Source: Syngnathus acus (taxonomy: Eukaryota > Chordata > Actinopteri > Syngnathiformes > Syngnathidae). From it: a DNA stretch of 64,000 nt. Of this stretch, positions 1 through 30,699 are shown one piece after another. The position numbers and the translations under genes were made by a program. Positions within the stretch are counted from its first letter, which is position 1, and each line of letters starts with the position of its first letter. Below the pieces are notes generated by a model. That model was given only the letters and a program-made list of their open reading frames with translations. It had not been told where the DNA came from and made no database searches. Where the stretch lies: the NCBI RefSeq assembly GCF_901709675.1, contig NC_051098.1, forward strand, positions 8,743,000 through 8,806,999, in the 5' to 3' direction.

Positions 1-122
1 CCCCGAGTCCGAGTCCACAGCCCTGGGGACAATCCCAATATACCGATATATATTTAGGTGCTGCCCAGCCCCAGTTTACTAAATCTCTGATGTGCCAGCA
101 AAAATTACTCATACAAAATCTA

Positions 123-1400
<1,278 letters not shown>

Positions 1401-2683
1401 CGAAGTCGTTCACGTTGAATTTGGACTTGACTCAGGATTGTCAAACTAGTCTCGGCATGTTTGACCACACTCGCTTCTTTTTGTGTAACAACACGACGCT
1501 TGCTTATAAGTTAGTGAGCTGCTTGGTCCTATTTTTAACTTGTCAGTATGTGATTACCGGTAGTAAATCGAGTGGCAGAAAAAAGGTTACTTCTACTGTA
1601 TTTATAGTGGCATGATATAAATGGACGTGAAAGAACTTATTGAAATAAAAACAATTATACATTTTGATTGACATGATTACATTTTTGGAAGAACCCGTTA
1701 CTACCAAACTGTATTTATTTTTAAACGTATTATGCATTTATATTATGCCATCTATTTTTGTTCCTACCTCATCACTCACAATTTTATTCACCAGTTTTAC
1801 TAAATATTACAGCAGCAACTCTGGCTAAAAAAAATCCCAGGCTGTCTAAACACTCATTACTATTTTCTTGGGATTTAATGTATCGGCATTAATATTGCAG
1901 ACCCCAAGATATGTTTGACAGGAAAATTAGGCTGTCATTGTGGCTAGACTGTATTTCATATTAAATGTTAAAGATGGGATTCAATCACACACTATTCAAC
2001 CACAATTAGTTTATTTATGTCTGTATGTGAATTTTGGAGTACAAATGTTTTAGCCTTCAAAATGACCAAACACACACATACAAAAAAACTGTAGAAAAAA
2101 AATAGGTTATCGACCTGAGAGAGAAACCAAAACATCATATAACCTTGCATGGACATAACAGTGTGGTGAAAACCAAGTGTAAAATCAATTTTGGTCTGCT
2201 ACATATTTGCCGTGTATACGTGTCAAACCATGCAGTCATTATAGTGCAATGACATTTTAACCAGAATAAAATATTTGGATTCTGATACAATATTAAACAC
2301 CACCGTTGTAAAAATAGAACTGACTGTGTTTTATGGCTTTTAAAAAGAAAAGAAAAACAGAGGACCCATTATATCATTGTTTGCAGACTGAAAATGTCGA
2401 CGCTATGTAATATACTTATTCCAGATTACACACTACTTACTCATGGCTAATAAAAACACCATATTCATATCAATAGATAAAGTGAGGAGTGTAAAGTTTA
2501 AACCTAAATGAATATATATCTAAACAAACTCTTCTACTTGTAGCACCAACCAAGACAATCACACATTTACGATTATCACAGTCATAATATATAGAGAACC
2601 TCAAACCAAACTACTATCTATATAGGGAGAAGGAAAGGATGGTGATGAGAAGAGAGAAGAGTATTTCATAAGAGAAAAAAAAA
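1401..2683 (-). other. A/T-rich spacer, probably including the 3'UTR of the second H3.3 gene
   Basis: No reading frame here resembles a known protein. The stretch directly follows the stop codon of the minus-strand H3.3 gene, so much of 1700-2683 may be its 3'UTR; H3.3 mRNAs are polyadenylated and usually have long 3'UTRs. Several TTTATT motifs (minus-strand AATAAA) occur, for example near 1710 and 2010, but I cannot choose the one used. Confidence 0.4.
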
Positions 2684-4420
<1,737 letters not shown>

Positions 4421-4923
4421 ACCAACGAACACGCCATGTGCACTATAAAAACATTCTCAGTTTAAGAATGATATATTTTGCTCATTCATTGAGTTAACTT
4501 TAAATATATTTTGTGTTTTAGAGCTATATTTCACATAGAAATAAAATACAGGTAAATTCGGTTTCTGTAGTCTTTGGCATATTGTTATAAAGCATTTTGT
4601 ACTTTTAAATATTTTAGTTGGGTGTATTGTTGTATCCTCATTTTATTATGTACATACAAACCCAAAGGAACACTTTTAATTAAATTTGTACTTGCAGGAA
4701 TATGACATTTAAGAACATTTTCTATGGCGATTTAATGTAACGTTCAGAAAAACAAGAAGACGTACCAAAATAATAGTGCTGTATGTACTATCATCAACTT
4801 TATGTCAAATATGATGTGTAGTACGATATTGAGCCTTTAGGTGACGCCAAAGTGCCCTTCCACGCTGTACGTCACAAAAGCCATGAAAGAAGAAGACACG
4901 TTAAAAAAAAATTCAGTTCCAAC
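4421..4923 (+). promoter_or_regulatory. Head-to-head spacer between H3.3 (minus) and nop53 (plus)
   Basis: The first half is A/T-rich with nothing recognisable. The last ~60 bases before the nop53 ATG contain a CRE-like GTACGTCAC at 4868-4876 and form the likely nop53 promoter and 5'UTR. The two genes are divergently transcribed with about 0.5 kb between the inferred first exons, so a shared regulatory region is possible but not shown. Confidence 0.35.
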
Positions 4924-7900
4924 ATGGCGGCTGCCCGAAAACTGAAACACATGGTGGCCTCGCAGCCAGGCTTTTTAAGTTTGAAGTCCTCGGATCCTAC
5001 AAGTGGGGTTAGCAGTCGAAGAAAGCGCGTGAGCAAGAATAAGAAAAAGAACTGGAACAAACACAGTGACATTCGAGATGTAGAAGACTTTTTAGAAGAC
5101 ATCAGGCATCAGGAGAGGACTACCGGGTGAGTTGTCCTTAGGTTCACTTATGAAACCACAAAAATTCAACCTCGGAAAACACGTCGAATCGTTTAATGTA
5201 TCGATATGTTGTCCATGTGTGGACACGGTTTCTCATTAACACCATGTGCGCGTGCATCTGTTGTGTAAATATACTGTACAAGTTATTCGTTTAAGTGATG
5301 GCCTTTTGTATGTATTGTATTTGTTGCAGTGGGCTGTTGGCTGAGAAATCTGATGACAATTTATTCTTTCTGGATGTCGGAGAACAACAACAAAAAGATG
5401 ATCACAAAGGTAGTCAAAGGGCATAACCCAGTATTAATTTGAGTATTACTTTACACTGTCATGTATTTGCAGTCTTTTCTAAATTGTAGTTTGATACACG
5501 CTGAATTGAATCTTAAATAAATGTTTGTCTTAAAAGCATCGGAGCAGGTGAAGGACAAGAAGAAGAAAGGGAAGTCACAGCGTCCTCTCAGGATAGACTT
5601 GATCCTCCAGCATGACTCGCTTGTCCCACCAATTAAAGAGTCAGTATACATCACTTAATGATTTCGTTGAAAATCTTCCCTAACATTAGTCCTGACATTT
5701 TTGATGATTTATAATGGTTTCTCCAGTGATGATCTTATTCTTGCGCTTCCAGTATTTCCTTTTTTGGAAATGTGAAGACAACACATGGGAACTCAGGAAA
5801 CTATTGTGTGAATGGTCTCTTGGGATCTGAGGAGTTGCAAAAGAACAGCTAAATACAATTTAAACCCAATGTTGCTATCAACTATGTTTTATGTACTTGT
5901 TCCCCACACAATAAACTGCGAAGCGCTCCCATCTGTATGCTTCTCCAGTGTGCTGGCCTACCAACAGCCCAATGCAAAGAAACTTCGTCATCGTCTCAAG
6001 AGGCTAGAGCATTTGGCAGCCAAAGGCGTAATACCACGGACACAGAGAAAGGCTCTCAACAGACAGATATCAAACACAACACCTAAAAAGGCAGTGACAG
6101 AGGCCAACAACAACCCAAAGAGAGAATATTATGACATCTGGGGTCTAGAGTGTAAGTGGTGTTTTTTTTCTTGTTTAACAATATTCTCATACATTTGCTT
6201 GCTGTCTGTTTTGTTAATCATGTGGAACTGACCTTTTTTTTGGGGAGGGGGCTAAAGTTTTTTTTTTTTTTTCTCTTCTTCCAAATGTAGCTGTGCTATT
6301 TGTAGTGCAACGCTTTGTTGCAATGGCGCACATTTCCTGTTGTGGGCTCATCTTAAAACATTTGTGCATTATTTGCAGAGGTTTCCATATCCACTCTAGT
6401 GGTAATCCTCAGGGGTTTTTTTGTTTTGTTTTTGGAACAGCCAAAAATACAGCAGATCCATGGTACCTTCAGCAGACTGGCAAGAAGCCAGTCAAGGTAA
6501 GAAAGTGTATCAAAATGTTCATCACAATACGTTGCTAATCGATTTAGTCGTAATTTGTTGGTTTATATTGTGGTAGCGGCCAGAGAAATTGAATGAGAAG
6601 CCATCCATTTTACCGGCAGTGGAGGTGATTGCACCTGGAGGTTCCTATAATCCAGACTTCTTCTCCCATCAGGTAAATTGTCCTTCTACTGTATTGACTC
6701 AAAGGACCATTAATGCATACAACCTGTCAGTTTCAGGTCAAAGTGTCTGACTGTTCAGCTTGTGATTGTTTGACTACTTCCTCAGAAACGTGAACAGTGA
6801 GGAACTTGAACATAAAATGATCAACTTTCTCACGCTCAAACTGCGGGGGCTTTCTTCCTTTCCCATCGGCCTGAAACACTGAGATCTAATTGTTAGAACT
6901 CTCAAATCCTTGTTTAAAACTGATAATACAACCTCTGATGATAATTCATGATAGTGCATTGCAGAAAATACATTCAAATGGGCTGAATTGTTGATGAATA
7001 TTTCCGAGATGCGTGTCCAATGATGATCTCATCCTTGCGCTCCCAGTATTTCCTTTTTGGAAATGTGAAGACAACACACAGGAGCTCAGGAAACTATTGT
7101 GTGAATAGTATCTTGGGATCTGAGGATTTTAAAACAAGCTGCTTAAATTAAATATACATTTCAAGTACACATGCTACTTTTTAGATGTGAATTGGAAAGA
7201 AATCAACATATTAAGGATGTTTACTTTTAAATATGCAGATAATGAACGGAAGACTTGCATGGTTTTTGTTTGCTTCCATTTTGAATACAGGCTTTACTAC
7301 AAGAAGCTCACAACGTGGAGGTTAAGAAAAAGAAGGTGAAAGACAAAATTAACAGACAGCTCTCTGTCAAGAAAGCAGATAAAGCGACACAGGTACTGAG
7401 TCCTTCCACTTTTGCCGTCACTCTTGGGTCTCCGTTTGGCAAATTCTTGATTGTAACTGTGTTTGGGTCTGCAGGAGACTGTGTTTCATGAGGAAGTGGA
7501 AGGCCTGGTGGAGGAAGATGAAGACGAAGAGATGCCTGCTGTCGGGGAGGAAGAAGGGGGTGGGGTAGGAGGAGGCATCGCGCTGGCAGAGAAGAAAACT
7601 GAGAAACAAAGAAAAAAAGAAAAGGCAGCGAAAATGAAGGTGCTCACAAAGTTACTATATACGAAAAGAAACTTACTGTTGAAATTTGTTTACTGTTGCG
7701 ACCACGGTTTTGTCTTTTAGTGTTGCAATTCTGGATGCAGCTGGCCATATGCACAAGGGTCCCGAAATAAGTTACCATCTTGCCTTTTGTGCAATTTTGT
7801 TCCATCAGGAGCAACAGCGGCTGGCTGAGAAATATCAGACCAGCAAACGACAGCAACTCTTCCAGTTTCGCTCCATCAAAGATACCATCAAACAGCAAGA

Positions 7901-9776
7901 AAAGAGGACCGCTGCAAGACAGGAAAAACGGAAGGCCAAGATGGAGGCCGAGAAATCTCAGCCTCGGCGCCTCGGCAAACTCAAGTATGCACTTAACACG
8001 CTCATCAAATCGGTCTCATTATGTTAAAAGCTTTTCTGAGATGACATTAAACTCGCTAGTCAGACCAGTTGCATTCTGGGACTTCCATTTAGTCCCTGAA
8101 TGCACTTTAAAAACCATTAAAAGCCACATTCTTTGCTGAATTATCTCATGAGTCTAGTGACAAAATGTCAATATCCCAACAGGGATAGATTTGATTTATA
8201 GTACTGTTTACCAGATTAATTATATTTGAGACTCATATGAAGGAGCTATTTGGCTGCATTTTTACAATTTATTTTTTTTAGTGGTATCTTAAAAGTTTTT
8301 AACATTCTTCCATCAAAAAGCAAAAAGGCTAAAGAATAATAGTGCAATTAGCATCTACCAGTTATACTGTAATTATTTTTAGTCCCCCCTTCCTGACTTT
8401 TCCCTCTTGACTATTTTTCAAAAGTGGCCTGCAACAACCTTTTGTGACTTTTTAGATTTTTTGTGGCGTTATTGGAAACTTCTGGAGACTGAGAGACTCC
8501 TTCAAAAGCAGGGGAAGAACCACTTACTTGCAGACACATTTTCAGCAGCTTTCAAACAATTTACTTAGTTGTGTAATTTCATACTTTGCGTAGGCAGGCA
8601 CACCAGAGTTCCAACTGTTTGTATACAAGCAAGTAAGAAGTCTGTCTTTATCAAAATGACTCCTTTGAAATTTGGCATGCATGATGGAATTCTGAGAATC
8701 TGCTGTTATGGACTGTGGTCCACCCATAGTTTTAATGGGAGTTTGTCTTGACTTAACATAACTAAAGTTTTGTTTTTGGGAAAGCTATGGAATACTGTAG
8801 ATCTTTTTCTAATTGACGTTAGAAATAGCTGGCTCTGCATTTTCAACTCAACTTGCCCTCTTCTGCTCACTTCTCTCCAGTTGTAAGGTTATATTGTTGT
8901 TTCCCCCCTACCCCTAACTGATGTTCTGGATTTGAGCAATGTTGTCCATTTTCCAGGTTTCACCCTGAGGACCTTGAAATCAAATTAAGTGACGAGCTCA
9001 CCAGTTCCCTACGGCAACTCAAGGTACTGCTTCCCTGTCAAACTTTCTTCTTACAAGTGAGGATAGTATTGTCCTCAATTGAAGGCTTTTGATACATTTT
9101 CGATGTTGTTTACTATAATTTCTGACTCTTAAGTTGTTCATCTTCCCAGAGTTTGGGTGGTCCTCTGACTTATACTCACTCGGGAGCAAATTGTAGGTCT
9201 TAAAATTAAAGCTAAGTCTCGCACCCAAAATCCCCGTTCCCAATTGGTGTTGACTTTCTTTCGGTGGTTGGCAAAGAGTTTTGCTTCATTTCCATCAATG
9301 GAAAAAAGGTGGCGGTAATGGCCCGAAATACGGACTTGGTATAATAATAATAAATAATGTCCAATATAATTTAAATTCCCAATGGGGATAAAAACCTTCT
9401 GAAAAACATTTTTGTGAATACGTTTTTGAATAAATATGGGAATTATAATGTGTGTGAGTAATTAAGTATTCAAGGCACTGACTGAAAGAAATGTGTCCTG
9501 GCTGTTTTTTGGGACATGTTGCAATGCCCTGCTGCTACAGCCAGAGGGCAGCATCCTCAAAGACCGCTTCAAGAGTCTGCAGAAGAGGAACCTAATTGAA
9601 CCCAGAGAGAGAGCCAAGTAAGAATATGCTTCACTTTTACTTAACATGTCATCTTTGGATCACAAGGACATACAGATTGTTAAAAATGAACACCTCTCCA
9701 CCCCTTTTTTTTTAGGTTCAAGAGGAAATATAAGCTGAAGTATGCAGAGAAGAGAGCTTTTAAAGCCATCACTTAA
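4924..9776 (+). CDS. nop53: Ribosome biogenesis factor NOP53 (GLTSCR2/PICT1)
   Basis: Twelve exons join in frame to 462 residues (human about 478): 4924-5126, 5330-5409, 5537-5639, 5949-6151, 6441-6496, 6577-6672, 7291-7392, 7475-7639, 7809-7984, 8957-9023, 9541-9617, 9716-9776. NOP53 is a nucleolar protein needed for 60S subunit assembly; it bridges pre-60S particles to the Mtr4 helicase and RNA exosome for 5.8S/ITS2 processing. The arch-interacting motif that binds Mtr4 is visible as LFFLD at residues 79-83. Family signatures follow in order: a basic N-terminus with the ...[11 protein letters not shown] block, PNAKKLR in exon 4, YDIWG at the end of exon 4, an acidic run in exon 8, a long Lys/Arg/Glu/Gln-rich helix in exons 8-9, PRRLGKLK closing exon 9, and the conserved tail [14 protein letters not shown]. 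The ATG at 4924 is the first good start in frame. Introns 3 and 6 host snoRNAs, as in mammals. An AATAAA at 10798-10803 could be its poly(A) signal. Confidence 0.95.
5721..5834 (+). ncRNA. snord23: C/D-box snoRNA, SNORD23-like, copy 1 (nop53 intron 3)
   Basis: Box C GTGATGA at 5726-5732 and box D CTGA at 5827-5830 are bracketed by a terminal stem, CTCC (5721-5724) pairing with GGAG (5831-5834). The size, about 105-114 nt, fits the class. An internal hairpin (TTTCC/GGAAA around 5756-5769) precedes a region shared almost unchanged with the second copy in intron 6. Human NOP53 is known to host SNORD23 in an intron, which supports the assignment. Such snoRNAs are released from the spliced intron and bind fibrillarin, NOP56, NOP58 and SNU13. 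I do not assign a methylation target. Confidence 0.75.
7014..7128 (+). ncRNA. snord23: C/D-box snoRNA, SNORD23-like, copy 2 (nop53 intron 6)
   Basis: Box C ATGATGA at 7020-7026 and box D CTGA at 7120-7123 flank a sequence nearly identical to the copy at 5721-5834. Similarity starts at box C and fades just past box D, which is what conservation of an RNA gene looks like. The terminal stem is shorter here (TCC 7016-7018 with GGA 7124-7126). Differences cluster in the variable segments, while the internal hairpin and the block before box D are kept. It is most likely a paralogous snoRNA expressed from the same host transcript. Confidence 0.72.
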
Positions 9777-10834
9777 CGCCGCGGAGCCCGAGAAGACTGG
9801 AGCGCAGTAAAAGCTTCAAATGCAACATAATGGAACCAGCTGTATATATAATGACCCGCTGACCTTTTTGGACAATACCTCCAGTTTACACACAAATTAT
9901 ATGGCACTTAATCATTACAGAAATGCTGTGTGATTTGTGTTCGGACAAGTTTATCAGTTCTGACCAGGTGGTAATGGTTCTGTTATTTTTTTTAATTGAT
10001 CATAAATGACTGTTCATGCCAAGTGGTGGTGTACTTCCATTCAAGTGTGATTTCCAACAAAGCACGATGACAAGCTCACTCATGTAAAGTGTAATTGTGC
10101 AGCAGATTTGTTCAAATTTGAATTTACTGTTGCAGAAATGTTTGAAAAAATATTTGATATTTCTACTTCATTTGAGGTTTTAGCCTTACTAACAGTTGAA
10201 TTGATCTAACTTAAGACTCACTTAAAGATTGAGCAATACCAGTGTTTGTGATTTAAAGATGATGCAAGCTGATGGCATTTAGGAGTCTGTGCTTGTGATA
10301 ATTGATTTCAGGCAATCAATGTAAAAGCTTAACTGCCTTCGGTCAGATGGGGATGAGGCGCGACCACTTTGTTCTTAGGCGCCTTGAGTTTCAACAAAGC
10401 CTCTTAGCCACTAATCGGTGTGAAAACGTCTTTCACATTTGAGAGATTGGTGCACACTTCTCAACAGATTTGTTGCTGCTTTTCACACGTATATGGTACA
10501 CAGGTGCAGTGTGCTAGCGGCGATTTAAATCTAATGCTGCAGTTTATCTCTAAGGAACCAAATCCATATTAAAGGTCACACTCAGTTACGTCATTATTAG
10601 CTGTAATTAAAAAAATAATTTTATATTTTTACTTTCACACCCTAAATTTAAAAATTGATAATGGTACATATTACCCCTTTTTTTGTTGTTGAAATAAGCT
10701 CATTACTTTTTTTCCAAATGATAACTAGAGAGCGGTTTAAAAACAACAGTGCCTGAGATCTTGAGAGCTTGGTGTTTTAAAAAAGGGCAACATAAATAAT
10801 AAATCGGTGAATATTAATGATGACTAGGATGAAG
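9777..10834 (+). other. nop53 3'UTR and A/T-rich spacer
   Basis: No gene is seen. The stretch follows the nop53 stop codon; an AATAAA at 10798-10803 would give a 3'UTR of about 1 kb. Nothing else in it is recognisable. Confidence 0.4.
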
Positions 10835-11075
10835 ATAGTCCTTGTTTGACAGGCCTAAACTCTTTTGGGATTTGTAAACAGTAGTTTTAAAATCTATTTA
10901 GTGATGGACTGGAAGCCAATGAACAGATATTAGAATCTGTGATGTTTTCAAATCTTCTCATCCTGATTAAAATTAGCAGCAGTGTTCTGGATACATTACA
11001 GCTGTTTAATGCTGTTTTTGGGAAGTTCTGTTTAAAGGCCATTACAGAAATCCAGTCTACTGGAGATTAAATACG
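10835..11075 (-). mobile_element. Decayed L2-clade LINE reverse transcriptase fragment
   Basis: Read on the minus strand with frameshifts and stops ignored, the fragment gives pieces like SRLDFCNGL, LPKNSIKQL and IQNTAA. These resemble the C-terminal part of the reverse transcriptase of L2/CR1-type LINEs (SRLDYCNSLL...LP...LQ..QNAAAR). It is short, heavily mutated and not active. The DNA on either side is unremarkable. Confidence 0.7.
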
Positions 11076-11180
11076 ATTTTCTTAATCTTTAAAAGCACAA
11101 AGATTCTCAATTCCCAGTCATTATCCCACACCACATAGACCATAGAACTGAAGAACCTTGGGTTGCAGGTATCTCAGAGT

Positions 11181-11256
11181 GAAGATGGAAAGACTTAGAA
11201 AAGCAGGGTTGTCTGAAGATTGGAAAGACTTAGAAAATCAGGGTTGTCTGAAGATT
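11181..11256 (+). repeat. Short tandem duplication, ~35-bp unit, about 2.2 copies
   Basis: A unit containing GGAAAGACTTAGAAAA and CAGGGTTGTCTGAAGAT occurs twice head-to-tail (about 11181-11214 and 11215-11249), followed by the first bases of a third. The copies differ at two positions. No function is apparent. Confidence 0.85.
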
Positions 11257-11823
11257 GCCAAATTAGTATCCATCATCCTCCTTTGTACACACTGTTTCCT
11301 GGGCTCTAGTTTTCCAGCAGGTGCTCAATTTCTGTGTTGAGCAAAGCGTTGCCAACCATCTGATTCTGCCATCAATACATTCCCCCAACCAGCAAGTAAA
11401 AAAGAAAATTAACTGGAATGAGAACTTTTTATGACAAAAAAAGTAATTAAATCCAAATGTGGGCGCTGCTGTGCACCTCACAAAGCTGTTTGAACATTCA
11501 GGGAAATATGTTTGTTATTCTGTATGCTCATGCCAGACAGAGGCAGATGGCACCTAAGTTATTTGTGTTTTGCTTTCCCTTTTTCCCCCCCCTTCATGTT
11601 GTGTCTCTTTCTTCATGTGGGAGGCAGAGTGCCGCCAGATTGTTTTTGGAGAGTGCCTGTGTTTGTGAGCAGTCATAGTGATTCATTACCAAATATAACC
11701 ACCTGCCTCTCACTTCTGGACTCTTGTGGAGTTCACAGATGCTGTGTCGGAGCACATCGACACGCTCCAGATGTGAGCTGAAGCCAGCTGAGGTCAGGTA
11801 AACCAATATGTATAATTTAGAAC

Positions 11824-11863
11824 ACGCACACACACATGTGTATATATATGTATGTATATAGAC

Positions 11864-11895
<32 letters not shown>

Positions 11896-11896
11896 C
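11824..11896 (+). repeat. Compound CA/TA/TG microsatellite
   Basis: Runs of CA, TA and TG dinucleotides follow one another, upstream of the connexin gene. Confidence 0.9.
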
Positions 11897-12399
11897 TAAA
11901 TATATATATTTTTAAATGTAAAATCGTAATTTTTTTATTCAACCAAAAGTAAAAAAAAAAATACAAAACTTATTTTACTTTTATATCCACTATATTTTAT
12001 ACATATATTTCAATGATATATCTTTAGCCGTTATGACGAAGCAAAATGTATTGCGTTGGAAAATATGAATATACTGTACATCCGAGCATGCTCACTGTAT
12101 AGTGTGCTCCTAAATCCATTGCCATTCCTCACACAGTCAGTCAGTTACTCACTCACTCATTCCAACACATTTTCTCTCTGTCTCACACTTCCCTCGTGCC
12201 TGCTCAGTATCCTTGCATAGACTCGTTGTAACTCTGGAAGTGGGTAAACAGCAAGCGTTGCCTGTGCAGTGAATCAACGATGCTTGACAAGGTGATGAGA
12301 ACAGGCGGAAACCAGTTATTCGAGAATGGTGTTGCTGTTTCAGATACTGTATATGTAAAAACGTGTGTGTGTGTGAGGGGGGTGCTCGGGGGATAAATA

Positions 12400-27770
<15,371 letters not shown>

Positions 27771-29480
27771 TGGTGAAGAGTAGAGGAAGAGGAGTGGGAT
27801 GAATGTGCGAGTGTGAGAATGAAGTCATTATGATTTGAGTGCAATGAAGATATACCGCAGTGGTCCAACTAGATGAATGACTTTCTGTGATGATGGAATG
27901 ACAACCAAGCGTCCATCTTGATCACTTAGAGAACCGAGTCAGGACTCTAAGACTCATGATGAACACATTTGAATCTCATTTTGGAGACTGACTGCCATTT
28001 TTTACTACGAGCTCCTCAGCCCTCTTGTCTCTCGTAACTGGGAGAGACAAATCCTCGCAGGGCTGGACAGGGAACAAGCAACTGGGGCTGCTTTGTGTTA
28101 TTTGGGGATACTGCGGGAGAAGATGGCAGTCTTTTGACGCATCCCATGGTGCTTTTCTGGACTATGTCAGCTTCCCTGAAAAAAGGGACGGGACAGGGAG
28201 GATGAGCGGCAACGGCACGAAAAGAAGGAACGGAAGACCTGTCAGAGGCAGGACGGGAGAAAGGAGGCGAGTTGGTGAGTGTGAGAGACTGGGGAGGGGG
28301 GACATGACGCTTTGGCAAAACGTGTGAATGGGGGGGGAGCGTGTCTCAGTGGCTTCCTCCTGCGGCTGAAAGTGAAGCCAAGCGAGAAGGAGCTGCTTCT
28401 GATCATCGTCACCCCCGTCCAAGCCAAAGCCAAGAGAAGAAGAATGATGGTGTTTATGTTTTGTCTCTTGGCAAAATATTATTTTAACACAAACACAGCT
28501 AGTACCATGAACACATTTTTTTTGCTCCTCTTCCCCATCTCTCGCTCACTCTTACACCAGAGTTGGCAGCTATGTAGAGCCCAGAGGGGCTTTGGATGAC
28601 AGTAATGACCCTCGCTGTTCTCCTTCTACGTAGATGTTGGAGAGGAACGAATGAACACATGGGCTTGGTGTGTGAACGTTTGTCTCTCCCAAAGCACAAA
28701 CCAAACGTTCCTCCTAGCTGGATTCCAGGGTGCTGAGGGTCGAGGGAGATCCCAAACAAAAGGGTGAGTGGGAAAAGGGAACCGAAGGAGAGCCGAGGAC
28801 TTGAAATGTATTCTAAATATCACAATGTGTTATCATTTTTTTTTAGAACGCAAAGGTGCCATCATTGAGAGACCAATTTATCGTTGAAAAGATGAGCAGA
28901 GTATATGAGTGATATTTATCCATTTAGAGTATATCCAAATAGATTTATTTATCTTTATGGGTGGAGCGTTTGTGACATTGTTGTTTTTGTTCCAAATGTA
29001 TGAACTGTCTGTTTTTTTCACTGGTGAAACTGTTTATTGGCACGGGGAAGGAATGGTTATGAGCTTTGTTTGTCTTTTTTTTTTTTGAGGATGTGCACCT
29101 GATTTTGTTTTATGCAATCCTTTTTAAAAAAAAAAAAAAAACATGCTAATCTGCATTGTTTTTTTTCCATAGAGAGCCTTGATATGCTTTTTGAAAATCA
29201 GCTGCACAGCTTCAAGTAACTAAGGCCATGTGAAAAAGGCATGTTTACATGATGCAATGTTATTGAATGATCCAACTGTGTAACCCAGTGAGTTGTAGAT
29301 TGTCTTGAGCATTTTTATTGTGCATTGATCTCCTGAGTGGATTTCGGCATGCATGCAATGTAAGAGACTAGCAAAAGAGCGCGATGAAAGTATCAGAAAA
29401 AAAAAACATTGGAAAATGTTGCACCTTGATTTTTAAAGACAAGTGGGAGAGTGGTTGACTGAAGGAATTTATTTTGAAAA
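27771..29480 (+). other. Connexin 3'UTR and flank
   Basis: No further coding frame is credible. Connexin mRNAs of this family have long 3'UTRs, so part of this is probably transcribed. I do not see a decisive poly(A) signal close to the stop; A-rich runs at 29120-29145 interrupt the tract. Confidence 0.4.
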
Positions 29481-29490
29481 TTACAGTAAA

Positions 29491-29600
29491 TGGGGCAGCA
29501 TGGCGGTGTAGTGGGTAGTGGTACTGACGCACAGTCGAAAGGTTACGGATTCAAATTCTTGGCTCAGGCTCCCTGTGCGCAATTTTAAAAGTGGTTGCCA
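29491..29600 (+). repeat. Decayed tRNA-like/SINE-type repeat
   Basis: GGGGCAGCATGGCGGTGTAG.GGGTAG... then AGGTTACGGATTCAAATTC is arranged like the A and B boxes of a pol III promoter and resembles the GGCGGCACGGTGG repeat of fish. It is too degraded to be a tRNA gene. Confidence 0.45.
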
Positions 29601-30399
29601 CAAGATTTACGAATTAGGTATGAGCCACACAGACATGATTTTGAATATTACCTGAAGTAAAATGTAAGGACACACAACTCAAACACACACAAAAACATAC
29701 CAAAACTTTGGAGGAAATCTTGTTACATATTATTGCTGTTAAGATCTTGCAATATATTGTATTTTACAATCAGACACATCTGATAGAGTGGAAACTTTGA
29801 TGAGTTGTGATTTTTAATAATATTTCTCATCGGAAATAGCATAAATCAAAGTATCCATCCAAAACCGAACCAAAACAAAACAAAACAAAACAAATGCTGG
29901 TTCTGGTGTAAATTCTTCTCCCTTTATGTATAATTTGATTCATAGGATGCGGGGAGCATGTCATGATAAATGTGACTTTGTAGGCCTACGCCCCGATGAG
30001 GCCAGTTCTCCTTTTGTTGCTAAAAAGCCAAAGATGCATCAAAACACGCACATAGTTTATTCTTCGAAACTTTCTGATCGGAGCAGTATCACACATTATG
30101 CTGTCAAATGCCAAGGTTTTGCTCGAATTTAGAGGCTATTGAGGTTCCACACTACTTCCATTAGTTTTCAATGGGGCTCTGATGCAAGACTGTTTGTAAA
30201 GTCCAAACCTTACAGGATCATTTGGGCAGATAGATGACGATAATATAATTGTAGTGGTTTGTCGTGCATTGGTGAATGAGGATGAAATCAACACCCATCG
30301 TCCGACATCCACTAAAATCCAGACTGGCGCTTAGGCCATTCGCGTTCCATTTGTAAATCTGCGTCATAACATAACATGGCCTTCTCATGTCAACAAGAT

Positions 30400-30699
30400 C
30401 TAGTTTGTCTTGGAGCGACAAGAACAAAGGATGTAGCTGACAAAAGCCCTCTTCTCCACTCTCTCCCACTCCCATAATCTCTCTGATTCTTCCAGGTGAT
30501 TATCCCCAGATTTAGACTCTTCCAAGCAACTTTGACGCTCCTCATTTGGGATTGCTGTGTTCCGCTGAAAGTGAGGGGCAGATACACTGACACGACACTC
30601 CACAATACCTAATAATAGAATTGCCATCTTGGCTTCCTCTTCAGTCAGAGCTCGTACTTGTAGAAAAGGCTTATCACTGACCTTGAGCCTTAAAGCCAA
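30400..30699 (-). other. Unassigned 99-codon open frame
   Basis: The minus strand is open from 30699 to 30400 with a composition richer in charged and hydrophobic alternation than the surrounding chance frames (…LALRLKV at the start, then an E/K-rich segment). No family is recognised, no good splice context is seen, and another frame stays open further downstream to 30218. It could be the remnant of a transposon or processed copy, or chance. Confidence 0.2.

Noticed and set aside
4852-4923. Upstream extension of nop53 exon 1 (GTG start)
   Set aside because: The extension has no ATG and does not match NOP53 N-termini; ATG 4924 in AACATGG context gives the family-like start.
29491-29600. Possible tRNA gene
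   Set aside because: A- and B-box-like phrases exist, but no cloverleaf can be folded; a decayed SINE-type repeat fits better.
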